DNA from: CAZAPG01 sp964486935
GTDB taxonomy: Bacteria > Chloroflexota > Anaerolineae > 4572-78 > J111
Direction of reading: 5' to 3'
NCBI GenBank assembly: GCA_964486935.1
Contig: CAZAPG010000009.1
Span: 1-64,000 of the forward strand
DNA: 64,000 nucleotides
In this document: positions 55,426 through 64,000 of the stretch, in pieces
Numbering within the stretch: position 1 is the stretch's first letter
Layout: the number at the start of each line of letters is the position of its first letter
Program-made: the position numbers and the translations under genes
The notes under the pieces: model-generated
Seen by the model: the letters and a program-made list of their open reading frames with translations, nothing else
Databases searched by the model: none
What the model was told of the DNA's origin: nothing

Positions 55426-58400
55426 ATGTCTGACACGCTGCAACAAGCCATCGAAGCCATCAAAGCCGGCGACGAAGCCACCGGCGAAAAACTACTGGAG
55501 CAGGTTTTGGCCGCCGACCCCAAAAATGAGTCGGCCCTGCTCTGGAAGTTCAAAGTGGCCGATACTTACGAAGCGCGACTCCATTGCGTTAAACAGGCGC
55601 TGGCAATTAACCCCAACAGTCAATGGGCCAGGCGCGGCTTGAGAATTTTAGAAATGGAGGTCAGCCGGCCACACCCCGGCCAGAGCTTTGGCGGCGCCCA
55701 ATCCGCAATTTCGGCAAAACCGGCAGCGGTTAATCAACCCAACAAAGACCAGACCAAACAGCCTGGCCCCGAACTGACCGTACCCATTCAAACCGACGAA
55801 ACATCTGCTCCCGCCCACCCTTCCGGCGCTACCGATGCCTTCATCTCCTACTCTCGCAAAGACAAACCCTTTGTTCAAAAATTGTACGAAGTTTTGCAAG
55901 AGACCGACCGGGAAGTGTGGATTGATTGGGGCAACATTCCCCTGACCGCCGACTGGCGGCAGGAAATCCGGGAAGGCATTGAACGGGCCAATGCCGTGAT
56001 ATTTGTGATGAGTCCCGATTTTCTGACTTCCAAAGAGTGCCAGGCCGAGTTGGAACAGGCCGAAGGGTACAACAAGCGGCTTATCCCGGTTGTCTACCGG
56101 GATGTCAACCCCGCCGACGTGCCGCCCTCGCTGGCCGCGCTCAACTGGATATTCTTTCGGCAGGAAGACGATTTCGACAAATCCTTTCAGGCGCTGTTCC
56201 GGGCGCTGGATACCGACCTGGATTGGGTAAAAACGCACACCCGCCTGCTGGTGCGCGCCGTAGAGTGGGACAGCGAAGGCCGCAACTCCAGTTTTTTGCT
56301 GCGCGGCGACGACCTGAAAGAGGCCGAACTGGCCGTGGCCCAATCCGATAAAAACCCCAGCCCCACGCCCCTGCAAAAGCAGTATATTTTAGCCAGCCGC
56401 CAAAACGCCACCCGGCGACAGGGGATTATGCTGGCGGCTGCCACCATTGGCCTGGTGATTGCCGCGGCGCTGGCAATATTGGCCTACACCAACTTTTTAG
56501 AAGCTCAAAGGCAAACCGAAATTGCCCACCGCAAAGCGCAGTTGGCGCTGTCTCGACAGTTGGCCGCCCAATCTGTGGCCTACGCCGATGATGAACTTGA
56601 CCTGGCCCTGCTGCTAAATTTAGAAGCCAGCCGCATTGCCGAAGATGTAGACGCCCGCCATCAGGTAGACTTGCTGGCCGGGTTGTCTTACAGCCCCTAC
56701 CTGGCTAAATTTTTGCACGGCCATCAGGATTTAATCAGAACCCTGGCCTTTAGCCCCGATGGTCAAACCATCGCCTCCGGCAGCCGCGATAAAACCATTA
56801 TTTTGTGGGACGCCGAAACCGGCCAGCCCCTGGGCGCGCCGCTCACCGGCCACAGCGATTGGGTTCACAGCGTGGCCTTTAGCCCCGATGGCCAGACGCT
56901 CGCTTCCGGCAGCCGCGATACCACCATCCGCCTGTGGGATGTCTCTACCCGCCAGCCCGTGGGCCAGCCGCTCACCGGCCACACCGATGAAATCTGGACA
57001 GTCGCTTTTAGCCCCGATGGAAAGCTGTTGGCTTCCGGCGGGGCCGATAACACCATCCGGCTATGGGATGTAGCCACCGGCCAACCCGCCGGCAAACCCC
57101 TGGCCGGCCACCAGGATACGGTGCGCGAGCTTAAATTCAGCGCCGATGGCCGGACCCTGGTTTCCGGCAGCGCCGATAATGTGGTAATTCAGTGGGACTT
57201 GCCAAGCGGGCAACCCCTCGCTCCGCCGGTTACGGCTGATTTGGCCGGGGTGTGGTGGAGTGTGGTCTTTAGCCCCGATGGAAACATGATGGCCTCCGGC
57301 GGCGATGAGAGCACTGTGGTGCTGTGGGAGGCCGACAGCGGCCAGCCCATCGGCAGCCCGCTCATTGGCCATTCGGCGGCGGTTTACAATCTTGTGTTCA
57401 GCCCCGATGGGCAGGTGCTGGCCTCGGCGGGCGATGATAAAAATATTATCCTGTGGAACACCGCCACCGGACGCGCCCTGGGGCCGCCTCTGACCGGCCA
57501 CACCGGCTGGATTAGCGCCCTGGCCTTTAGCCCCGATGGTCAAACTTTGGCCTCCGGCGGGGCCGATAACAATATTATTTTGTGGGATTTGAATGCCGAG
57601 CAAATTCTGGCCGGCCACACCAACTGGGTGTACAGCGTGGCCTTCAGCCCCGATGGTCGAACCCTGGCCTCCGGCAGCTACGATGAATCGATAATTTTGT
57701 GGGATGTGGTCGACCGCTACGCCGGCCAATCGACGCACGATGAGCAACTGGTCAGGCATACCGCCCCAATCAGAAGCGTGGCCTACAGCCCCAATACCCC
57801 GGAGGGCGCAGGCGGCAAAATACTGGCCTCTGCCAGCGAAGACAAGACCATTATTTTATGGGATACAGCCACCAACCAGCCAATCGGCCAGCCCTTAACC
57901 GGACACGCTGACAAGGTTAAAAGCGTGGCCTTTAGCCCCAACGGCAAGATACTGGCCTCTGGCAGCAGCGATGGGGTGATTATGCTCTGGAATGTGGAGA
58001 TGGGTGAGTTGATTGGCCAATTTCCGGTGGTGCACACCAACGAGCTAACCTCCATTGCCTTTAGCCCCGATGGTCAAACCATTGCCTCTGGCAGCGATGA
58101 CAAAACCGTGGCGTTGTATGATGTGCCAACCTTGCAGCCCCTTGGCGACCCGCTGACCGGCCACACCGACTGGGTGAATACGGTTGCTTTTGCCCCCGAT
58201 GGTAAAATTTTGGCCTCCGGCAGCGCCGACTCCACCATTATTTTGTGGGATGTGGCAACCCGCCAACCCCTTGGCCCGCCGCTAACCGGCCACACCAACC
58301 GGGTATGGAGCGTTGCCTTTAGCCCAGACGGCAAAATTTTGGCCTCCGGCAGCGCCGATAATGCCATTATCTTGTGGGATGTCGAAACGCGCCAGCCGGT

Positions 58401-58671
58401 TGGCCCGCCCCTAACCGGCCATATCAATCTGGTGCGGGGGCTGGCCTTTAGCCCCGACGGCCAAACATTGGCTTCGGCCAGCGCCGATAACAGCGTGATT
58501 TTATGGAACCTGAAGCTTGAAGCCTGGCCGGTGCGGGCCTGCCGCATTGCCAATCGCAACCTTACCCGCAAAGAGTGGGAGCAATTTATCGGTTCGGAGC
58601 ACGAGTACCATCTCACCTGCCCCAATTTGCCCGTACCTCAAGAAGAGACTACCATCTCGGCGGCCAATTAA
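55426..58671 (+). CDS. TIR-membrane-WD40 protein (14 WD repeats)
   Basis: 1081 residues. A TPR-like N-terminus (about 5-75) and a Pro/Gln linker are followed by a TIR domain (136-255): DAFISYSRKDKPFVQKLYEVL, DWGNIPL, SKECQAELEQA. Glu208, after Ser202 and Cys205, is at the catalytic position of NAD-cleaving TIRs. A membrane helix (about 335-357) follows, then a helical part (about 360-420) and 14 WD40 repeats (about 428-1045), enough for two seven-bladed propellers. Repeats carry GH...SVAFSPDGKTLASGSADNTIRLWD and are highly alike at DNA level. A Cys-containing tail ends the protein. TIR-WD40 proteins resemble innate immunity or signalling proteins, but no defence partner gene is adjacent. Confidence 0.92.
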   Translation: MSDTLQQAIEAIKAGDEATGEKLLEQVLAADPKNESALLWKFKVADTYEARLHCVKQALAINPNSQWARRGLRILEMEVSRPHPGQSFGGAQSAISAKPAAVNQPNKDQTKQPGPELTVPIQTDETSAPAHPSGATDAFISYSRKDKPFVQKLYEVLQETDREVWIDWGNIPLTADWRQEIREGIERANAVIFVMSPDFLTSKECQAELEQAEGYNKRLIPVVYRDVNPADVPPSLAALNWIFFRQEDDFDKSFQALFRALDTDLDWVKTHTRLLVRAVEWDSEGRNSSFLLRGDDLKEAELAVAQSDKNPSPTPLQKQYILASRQNATRRQGIMLAAATIGLVIAAALAILAYTNFLEAQRQTEIAHRKAQLALSRQLAAQSVAYADDELDLALLLNLEASRIAEDVDARHQVDLLAGLSYSPYLAKFLHGHQDLIRTLAFSPDGQTIASGSRDKTIILWDAETGQPLGAPLTGHSDWVHSVAFSPDGQTLASGSRDTTIRLWDVSTRQPVGQPLTGHTDEIWTVAFSPDGKLLASGGADNTIRLWDVATGQPAGKPLAGHQDTVRELKFSADGRTLVSGSADNVVIQWDLPSGQPLAPPVTADLAGVWWSVVFSPDGNMMASGGDESTVVLWEADSGQPIGSPLIGHSAAVYNLVFSPDGQVLASAGDDKNIILWNTATGRALGPPLTGHTGWISALAFSPDGQTLASGGADNNIILWDLNAEQILAGHTNWVYSVAFSPDGRTLASGSYDESIILWDVVDRYAGQSTHDEQLVRHTAPIRSVAYSPNTPEGAGGKILASASEDKTIILWDTATNQPIGQPLTGHADKVKSVAFSPNGKILASGSSDGVIMLWNVEMGELIGQFPVVHTNELTSIAFSPDGQTIASGSDDKTVALYDVPTLQPLGDPLTGHTDWVNTVAFAPDGKILASGSADSTIILWDVATRQPLGPPLTGHTNRVWSVAFSPDGKILASGSADNAIILWDVETRQPVGPPLTGHINLVRGLAFSPDGQTLASASADNSVILWNLKLEAWPVRACRIANRNLTRKEWEQFIGSEHEYHLTCPNLPVPQEETTISAAN

Positions 58672-58689
58672 CCCTGGAGCAAATTTAAC

Positions 58690-59544
58690 TTGATATCCCC
58701 CCAAGCAAATCAATTCACTAGCGTTGACCAACTTTCGCAACACCTGGTAACAATTGCCGCCGGCGCGGCCCAATCCGTAGCCGATATGCTGGTAGAGGGC
58801 GCGGCCCAGGCTACTGCCGGCAACCTGTCAATTGATAAAAAATCCAGCTTTCATGATTTAGTAACCAGATACGACCGCGAGTCGGAGCGGGCCATAGTTG
58901 ACTACATTTTTCATCACTATCCCGACTCTGCCGTAATGGGCGAAGAAGACGGGGCCAAAGGCAGCGGCAGCATACACTGGTATATAGACCCCATCGACGG
59001 CACCAGCAATTTTGCCGCCGGTATCCCCTTTTTTTGCGTGTCAATTGGCGCGGCCCACAACGGGCAGATGATAGCCGGCGTTATTTTTGACCCCATCCGG
59101 CGCGAGCTGTTTGCGGCCACCAGGCAGGGGGCTTTTTTAAATGGCCGGCCCATTCGCTCGCACGGCGGCCAACGCGATAGCCAATCGCTGCTGCTCACCG
59201 CCTTTCCCAGCCCCCACAGCGGCGTGTCCGATGAGGACTTCAGGCGATTTTCTGAAATGGTCAAACAGTTTGCCACCGTCCGCCGCATGGGGTCGGCGGC
59301 GCTGGCGCTGGCTTACGTGGCCTGTGGCCGCGTTGATGTGGCCTTTGAGCCGGCCATTAACCCCTGGGATGTGGCCGCCGGTATGTTACTTGTGCGGCAG
59401 GCCGGCGGGCAATATCTCCCCTTTGGGCCGGTTGACTCCCCAACCCACCCGCAGCCGTGGCAATACCCCAGTTTTATCGCTGCCTGCCCGGAGTTTGAGC
59501 TGGACAAATCGGTGATGCGGATGTTTTTGGCCCCGGCCGGATAA
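58690..59544 (+). CDS. inositol monophosphatase-family phosphatase
   Basis: 284 residues from a TTG with GGAG upstream; no better start is seen. The Mg-dependent motifs are complete: GEED (about 76-79), WYIDPIDGTSNFAAGIPFFCVSIG, and NPWDVAAGMLLVRQAGG. Family members remove phosphate from inositol, sugar or PAP substrates. It lies 18 bp after the TIR-WD40 stop, so it could be co-transcribed, but the link is not clear. Confidence 0.9.
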   Translation: MISPQANQFTSVDQLSQHLVTIAAGAAQSVADMLVEGAAQATAGNLSIDKKSSFHDLVTRYDRESERAIVDYIFHHYPDSAVMGEEDGAKGSGSIHWYIDPIDGTSNFAAGIPFFCVSIGAAHNGQMIAGVIFDPIRRELFAATRQGAFLNGRPIRSHGGQRDSQSLLLTAFPSPHSGVSDEDFRRFSEMVKQFATVRRMGSAALALAYVACGRVDVAFEPAINPWDVAAGMLLVRQAGGQYLPFGPVDSPTHPQPWQYPSFIAACPEFELDKSVMRMFLAPAG

Positions 59545-59568
59545 AATTTTTGCAGGAGTAATCAAAAC

Positions 59569-60027
59569 GTGAAGCAATCGCCCAACAATCATCAAAAAGT
59601 ATCCAACCTCACTCGCCTGGCGATGACCGGCCAGATGCCGGTACCGCCGATTGCCCGGCTCATTGGCTTTAAGCTGGCTTCGATAGAAGTGGGTCAGGCT
59701 GTTTTTGAAATGGAGGCCGATGAGCGTCACGCCAACCCTATGGGAACGCTGCATGGCGGTATCCTGTGCGATATTGCCGACGCGGCGATGGGGATGGCCT
59801 ATGCCAGCACTTTGCAAGATGGCGAGTCTTTTACTACCCTGGAATTGAAAATCAATTTTTTGCGACCCGTCTGGCGGGCCAAATTGCGGGCTATAGGCCG
59901 GGTGGTCAAGCAAGGGCGCACGGTTGGCCTGCTTGAATGTGATGTGCTGGATGAGGAGAATCGGCTGGTAGCCCGGGCCAGCAGCACCTGCATGACCCTG
60001 CGCGGCGAGCAGGCCGACGGCAGATAA
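59569..60027 (+). CDS. PaaI-like hotdog thioesterase
   Basis: 152 residues from GTG with GCAGGAG upstream. Hotdog motif NPMGTLHGGILCDIADAAMGMAYAS with catalytic-region HGG and Asp, then TLELKINFLRPV. It hydrolyses acyl-CoA thioesters in the cytosol; chain type cannot be told. It is 24 bp after the phosphatase, likely one operon. Confidence 0.88.
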   Translation: MKQSPNNHQKVSNLTRLAMTGQMPVPPIARLIGFKLASIEVGQAVFEMEADERHANPMGTLHGGILCDIADAAMGMAYASTLQDGESFTTLELKINFLRPVWRAKLRAIGRVVKQGRTVGLLECDVLDEENRLVARASSTCMTLRGEQADGR

Positions 60028-60115
60028 CCTCTAGAAAAAATTCAAGCATCTCTGTGTATCTGTTTGGCCGACGGCGGCCTGTTCGGGTTAGGGTTATCAA
60101 ATAAAAGGGAAGAAT

Positions 60116-61048
60116 ATGACAAAACCGGTGATTACCGTCGTGGGCAGCTTTATTGTGGGCATGACCCTGCGTACCGACCGTATGCCCATTTTTGGCGAAA
60201 CGTTGATTGGCTCGGATTTTGATATGGGGCCGGGCGGCAAGGGGTCAAACCAGGCCGTGGCCGTGGCCCGGCTGGGCGCGGAGTCTTATTTTGCCGGCAT
60301 TATCGGCAACGATAAGCTGGGCGAAATTGCCACCGATTTGTACGCCGCCGAGGGCGTCAACACCCAGTATTTGCAAAAAACTTCAAAAATGGCAACCGCC
60401 GCCGGTTTTATCATTCTCAATCGGGCCGGAGAAAATGGCATTATCATTGATATTGGCCCCAACAAATTAATGGACGCCCCATTTGTGGATGGCGTTGAAG
60501 GGCAAATTGCCAACAGCCAGGTGGTGATGACCGTGCTGGAGATTCCGCCAGAGGCCGCAGCCAGAGCGATGGAACTGGGCCGCAAACATGGCGCGCGCAC
60601 GCTCATGAATCCGGCGCCGGCGGTGGCCTTGAGCGATGCTGTGCTGGCAAATGTAGATATTCTCACGCCCAACGAAACCGAGTTGCGCATTTTGCTGGGG
60701 CTGCCGCCGGACGACCCCACCCCCACGCTTGAGTTGGCCCAACAGTTGCACCGGCGCGGGGTAGAGAATCTGGTAGTGACAATGGGTGAAGCCGGCGCGC
60801 TGATTTTGCAAAACGGAACGTTTATCAACGTTCCCGGCGTTGGCGTGGAAGTGGTCGATACCACCGGCGCGGGCGATGCCTTTAGCGCCGGCCTGGCCGT
60901 GGCTCTGGCCGAAGGCAAGGAGTTGGTAGAGGCCGTAAAATTTGCCAATTGCTGTGGCGCGCTGGCCTGCACCCGGCTGGGGGTTATCCCCGCGCTGGCC
61001 CAGCGGGCCATGGTTGACAGGCTGTACGCCGGCTACGGGTCGGCATAG
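60116..61048 (+). CDS. PfkB-family sugar kinase, ribokinase-like
   Basis: 310 residues. Substrate motif GPGGKGSNQAVAVARLG, ATP and catalytic motif DTTGAGDAFSAGLAVAL with the catalytic Asp. The overall pattern is closest to ribokinase (phosphorylates ribose at C5). AAGGGAAGA sits before the ATG. It lies 89 bp after the thioesterase. Adenosine or other sugar specificity cannot be excluded. Confidence 0.9.
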   Translation: MTKPVITVVGSFIVGMTLRTDRMPIFGETLIGSDFDMGPGGKGSNQAVAVARLGAESYFAGIIGNDKLGEIATDLYAAEGVNTQYLQKTSKMATAAGFIILNRAGENGIIIDIGPNKLMDAPFVDGVEGQIANSQVVMTVLEIPPEAAARAMELGRKHGARTLMNPAPAVALSDAVLANVDILTPNETELRILLGLPPDDPTPTLELAQQLHRRGVENLVVTMGEAGALILQNGTFINVPGVGVEVVDTTGAGDAFSAGLAVALAEGKELVEAVKFANCCGALACTRLGVIPALAQRAMVDRLYAGYGSA

Positions 61049-61063
61049 CCACCCGAATTAAGG

Positions 61064-61675
61064 CTACTCTGATAACAGTTTAAAGGCCGTCCGGCGACTA
61101 TAGCCCCCCTCAAACACCAGGGCAAACCAGAGTTTGGTCAGATTATCAATCACCGCCAGCTTGCTCAAATCGCCCACATAAATTGGCCGCAGCCCGATAT
61201 CGGCAATGAGCCGGTCAACCTTTTTTTGCGCTTCTCCGGCGCTGCCGCAGTAAAACAGGTCAATTTGGGTGCCGGCCAGGCTTGGCGTGTCAAAATTCTC
61301 CCAGCCCAGCGAGTTGAAGGCTCTGAACAGCTGGGCCGAAGTAACCTGGGCCGCAAGCGCGTTGATGCTGTTCAACTCTGCCTGCCCCACATTGTTGGTA
61401 GCGTCGATGATGATTTTGCCGGCCAGGGCGCGGTCAAGCGCCGCCGCCATCTGCCCGACCACTTTGCCGGGCGTGGCAAACAGCACCACCTCGGCCTCGC
61501 TCACCGCCTGGGCGGCGGGCGCAATGCTGGCATCGCCTTTGATGGATTGGAGCAGCTTTTGGTATTTGGGGTCGTTCACATCTCGCGCCCCAAAGATAAT
61601 GGTGTGGCCGGCTGCGGCCCACTTTTTGGCCAGCGTGCCGCCGATGTTGCCACTGCCAAGAATGCAGATTTTCAT
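61064..61675 (-). CDS. NADP/F420-dependent oxidoreductase-like protein
   Basis: 203 residues. Rossmann motif MKICILGSGNIGGTLAKKWAAAGH, and the NADPH-F420 reductase-type LFATPG and IIDATNN motifs, with LFRAFNSLGWENF downstream. Such proteins reduce F420 or act as ferric-like imine reductases. It is head-on to the ribokinase and 19 bp after the next gene on the minus strand. Real substrate is unknown. Confidence 0.85.
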   Translation of the reverse strand: MKICILGSGNIGGTLAKKWAAAGHTIIFGARDVNDPKYQKLLQSIKGDASIAPAAQAVSEAEVVLFATPGKVVGQMAAALDRALAGKIIIDATNNVGQAELNSINALAAQVTSAQLFRAFNSLGWENFDTPSLAGTQIDLFYCGSAGEAQKKVDRLIADIGLRPIYVGDLSKLAVIDNLTKLWFALVFEGGYSRRTAFKLLSE

Positions 61676-61694
61676 GGTATGACTCCTTGTCTGT

Positions 61695-64000
61695 TCACAG
61701 CCGTTCGTGCGGTTCGATGACTACGTCTTTCCAGTAATACCACTTGATAACCGAGGTGGGGAACCTGCTTACCCACGGTTTAACCAGAATATGCCGCCGG
61801 CCATAAACCAGCGGCACCACCGAGGCCTCTTCGATTAGAATTTTATCGGCCTGATGATACAGTTTGGCCCGCTGCTGGTGGTTGGTGATGCGCCGGGCCT
61901 GTTCGACCAGTTGGGTGTAGGTAGCATTTTGCCAGCCGGTTGACCGGCCAAAGCTGGTCGCCCCCACCCTGAGCGGGTTATCCGGGTCGGGGTAATCAGT
62001 GCTCCAGCCCATTCTAAACAGGTGCGGCCTGACTTGTGGCAGCTCGTCCAGCATCCGCTCCCACTCGGCAACCTGCCAGGTAACATTTATCCCCAAAACC
62101 TCGCGCCACTGCGTTTGCAGATAATCCCCTTCAATTGTATTAAAAGGGCCAATCATCCCCTGGACAGTTGGAAAATCCCGCCCGGCAGGATAGCCGGCCT
62201 GGGCCAAAAGCTGGCGCGCCTGCTCCGGCTGGTAGGGCAGGCCAATATCCGGCGAATGGCCGGGCATGCCGGGCGGCACAAATCCACCCAGCGCCGGAAA
62301 TACATAACCCCGAAGAATGACCCCAGCCACCATCTCCTTGTCGATGGCCATGGCAAACGCCCGGCGCACCCGAACGTCGTTGAAAGGGGGCGTGGTAACG
62401 TTAAAGCCCAGATACTGGGTGTTGAGCGCCGGCCCGGAAAAATACTCCTCGGTGTACTGCTGGCGAAGCTGGTCAGACTCTGGGGAGGATAAGAGGCCCA
62501 GCATATCGCAGGCATGGGTGCGGTAAAACTCGGCCCGTTCGCCCCAATTGAATGTTTGCAAATTAAGCTCTACTTGCTGTAGGTTGCCCGAAAAGGATAT
62601 TTGATAGCCGGGGTTACGCCGCAACGTAATAGAACGCCCGCGCTGATACCCCTCCAGCAAAAACGGCCCGTTGGTAACAATGTGTTGGGGCTGAGTCCAG
62701 GCGTTGCCAAATTTTTCTATTGCGTGGCGGGGGACCGGCATAAAATTGGCCAGCAACTGTGGAAAGTAACTGGTCGGGCCTTCTAACTCTACCTGCAAGG
62801 TGTAGTCATCCAGGGCCACAATGCCTATTTGCTCCGGGCTGGATAGCCGCCCCTCGTAAAAATCTCTGGCGCCTTTAATGTCAAACCAGTAGCTGGCGTT
62901 GGGCGACCCGACCGCCGGATTGAGAATGCGCCGCCAGGCAAAGATAAAATCATGGGCGGTGACAGGCAGGCCGTCGCTCCACAACACATCGCGCCGCAAA
63001 TGAAAAACGTAGCGACTGCCGCCATCCAGCACTTCCCAACTTTTGGCTACCTCTGGCACCACATCAAGTTCCGGGCTAAAGGCCACCAGGCCGCTAAAAA
63101 TCTGGGTAATAATCGTCAGCGAGGTGTCATCTCCGGCCATGGTTGGGTCTAGCGTGGGCGGGTTAAACCAGACGGTTCTAAAGGGATGGGGCGCCGGGCT
63201 TGGCGAGGCGGGCCGGTTCATTTCGGCCCGCTGCCACAGGGTAAAACCCTCGGCGTAGGCTTGCCTGGCCTGTGGAAAATTGAAAGCCAGGTGGTGTGTT
63301 AACCCCAGTTTCATCAAAGTGCGGGCGGCGCGATCGTAATCGCCCTGTTGCTTTAAAGAATTTAGCGCCTGTTGGTAAAAGTCAATCGCTTCCTGGTTGG
63401 CATACAGGCTGCGCGCTCTGTCGCCGGCTTGCAGCAAATATTCGACGGCCCGCTCAACCTGGCCGGCCTGGGTGTAATGCCGGGCCAGGTGAACCGCAAT
63501 CTCATCCAGTCGCCCCCGGTAAATTTCTTCCAGGGCTTTGGCAATTTCGCCATGCAGCAGGCGGCGCTCGCCCACGCTCAACAAGTTGTACAGATATTGC
63601 TGAAACAGGGTATGGACAAATTGGTAGCGCCATAACAACTGCCGGTCTACCTGAAGCTCGCCCTGTTCCTTTACCAGTTGGTGACGCTTTTCAAGCTCCT
63701 CGGATAGCGCCCGCAACAATTCGCGTTCATCCAAATACTGCACCCGGGCCACTATCTGGGCGGTAAAAATTTCACCCTCGACGCTGGCGGCGGCCAGCAC
63801 CCGGCGCAGATTGGGCGGCAACCGGCCAATCCGCTCCTCGATAACGGCCTCGACCCGCGCCGGCAGCCGGGTCCAATCCAGAGCCGCGCCCTCTACCCAG
63901 CGCCCCGCTTCATCCCGCACAATATCGCCCCGCTCTTGCAGGGTGCGTAACAGTTCAACGGTAAAGAGCGGGTGTCCTTCTGTTTGGCGGTGCAGCGCCC
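61695..64000 (-). CDS. ATPase-TPR-extracellular solute-binding fusion, N-terminus beyond the window
   Basis: The frame is open to the right edge (about 768 visible codons), so the GTG at 63920 is internal and the start lies outside. The visible N-terminal part (LHRQTEGHPLFTVELLRTLQERGDIVRDEAGRWVEG...RVEAVIEERIGRLPPNLRRVLAAASVEGEIFTAQIVARV) is the C-terminal end of a STAND/MalT-type ATPase, as in BTAD regulators. TPR-like helices follow (about 100-235 of the visible part: ALEEIYRGRLDEIAVHLARHYTQAGQVERAVEYLLQAGDRA). The last about 500 residues are SBP_bac_5 (FNPPTLDPTMAGDDTSLTIITQIFSGLVAF...DVLWSDGLPVTAHDFIFAWRRILNPAVGS, RRAFAMAIDKEMVAG). No membrane segment is seen, so the peptide-binding domain is probably cytoplasmic here and used for ligand sensing. 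Confidence 0.9.
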   Translation of the reverse strand, partial: ALHRQTEGHPLFTVELLRTLQERGDIVRDEAGRWVEGAALDWTRLPARVEAVIEERIGRLPPNLRRVLAAASVEGEIFTAQIVARVQYLDERELLRALSEELEKRHQLVKEQGELQVDRQLLWRYQFVHTLFQQYLYNLLSVGERRLLHGEIAKALEEIYRGRLDEIAVHLARHYTQAGQVERAVEYLLQAGDRARSLYANQEAIDFYQQALNSLKQQGDYDRAARTLMKLGLTHHLAFNFPQARQAYAEGFTLWQRAEMNRPASPSPAPHPFRTVWFNPPTLDPTMAGDDTSLTIITQIFSGLVAFSPELDVVPEVAKSWEVLDGGSRYVFHLRRDVLWSDGLPVTAHDFIFAWRRILNPAVGSPNASYWFDIKGARDFYEGRLSSPEQIGIVALDDYTLQVELEGPTSYFPQLLANFMPVPRHAIEKFGNAWTQPQHIVTNGPFLLEGYQRGRSITLRRNPGYQISFSGNLQQVELNLQTFNWGERAEFYRTHACDMLGLLSSPESDQLRQQYTEEYFSGPALNTQYLGFNVTTPPFNDVRVRRAFAMAIDKEMVAGVILRGYVFPALGGFVPPGMPGHSPDIGLPYQPEQARQLLAQAGYPAGRDFPTVQGMIGPFNTIEGDYLQTQWREVLGINVTWQVAEWERMLDELPQVRPHLFRMGWSTDYPDPDNPLRVGATSFGRSTGWQNATYTQLVEQARRITNHQQRAKLYHQADKILIEEASVVPLVYGRRHILVKPWVSRFPTSVIKWYYWKDVVIEPHERL

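Noticed and set aside
55426..58671. Tandem DNA repeats read as a CRISPR or satellite array
   Set aside because: Spacing near 125-130 bp matches WD40 blades in one open frame; no short direct repeats with unique spacers are present.

Overview
The window is a 64 kb piece of a bacterial chromosome (about 55% G+C, many ATG/GTG/TTG starts with AGGAG-type ribosome binding sites). It probably comes from the Chloroflexota (Anaerolineae or Caldilineae-like). That placement is an inference from gene content: a fused transaldolase-glucose-6-phosphate isomerase, a DUF5667 protein beside an ECF sigma factor, proline/threonine-linker lipoproteins, a TIR-WD40 giant, and an AAA-type ATPase fused to a peptide-binding protein. 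I found no rRNA, tRNA or CRISPR array, no prophage and no transposase gene.

Layout. (1) 1-6.0 kb: a cell-surface redox block with two coiled-coil membrane proteins (one with an Asp/His tail), a lipoprotein, a c-type haem protein with an acidic tail, ApbE flavin transferase, a ferric-reductase-like membrane protein and a Gly-rich exported protein. (2) 6.2-9.5 kb: a small membrane protein, DedA, and an ECF sigma factor with its DUF5667 partner. (3) 9.8-18.1 kb: an ABC-2 exporter of YbhFGSR type with two permeases, two ATPases and two HlyD adaptors, behind a consensus promoter with a palindromic operator. (4) 18.2-25.2 kb: two two-component systems, a DtxR-type metal regulator, two paralogous lipoproteins and ferritin. 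(5) 25.5-31.7 kb: an orphan ABC ATPase, a SulP-STAS-rhodanese transporter, GlpX, and infC-rpmI-rplT. (6) 31.7-40.6 kb, minus strand: CPBP protease, LysM/DUF4015 protein, slipin, hydrolase, TAL-PGI and an SDR. (7) 41.1-47.7 kb: a bacterial microcompartment locus with a glutamine-synthetase-like ligase, a remnant amidotransferase, SDR, CoA-acylating aldehyde dehydrogenase with an encapsulation peptide, hexameric and trimeric shell proteins, an EutJ-like protein and a small accessory protein. (8) 48-53.9 kb: paired SPFH proteins, a TetR/cupin divergon and a dihaem cytochrome c. (9) 54-64 kb: PPi-type phosphofructokinase, TIR-WD40 protein, inositol phosphatase-like protein, thioesterase, ribokinase-like kinase, an F420/NADP-type oxidoreductase, and a truncated ATPase-peptide-binding fusion running off the right edge.

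The strongest novelty candidates are three. The first is the microcompartment locus coupled to gamma-glutamylation enzymes; it carries two small non-autonomous mobile elements with perfect 9-bp target duplications, and a deleted amidotransferase. The second is the 1081-residue TIR-membrane-WD40 protein with 14 WD repeats. The third is the ATPase-TPR-SBP_bac_5 fusion. Several regulatory sites are visible directly: two 11-bp-period direct repeats of OmpR/PhoB type, a CRP-like dyad, and TetR-like dyads over consensus promoters.
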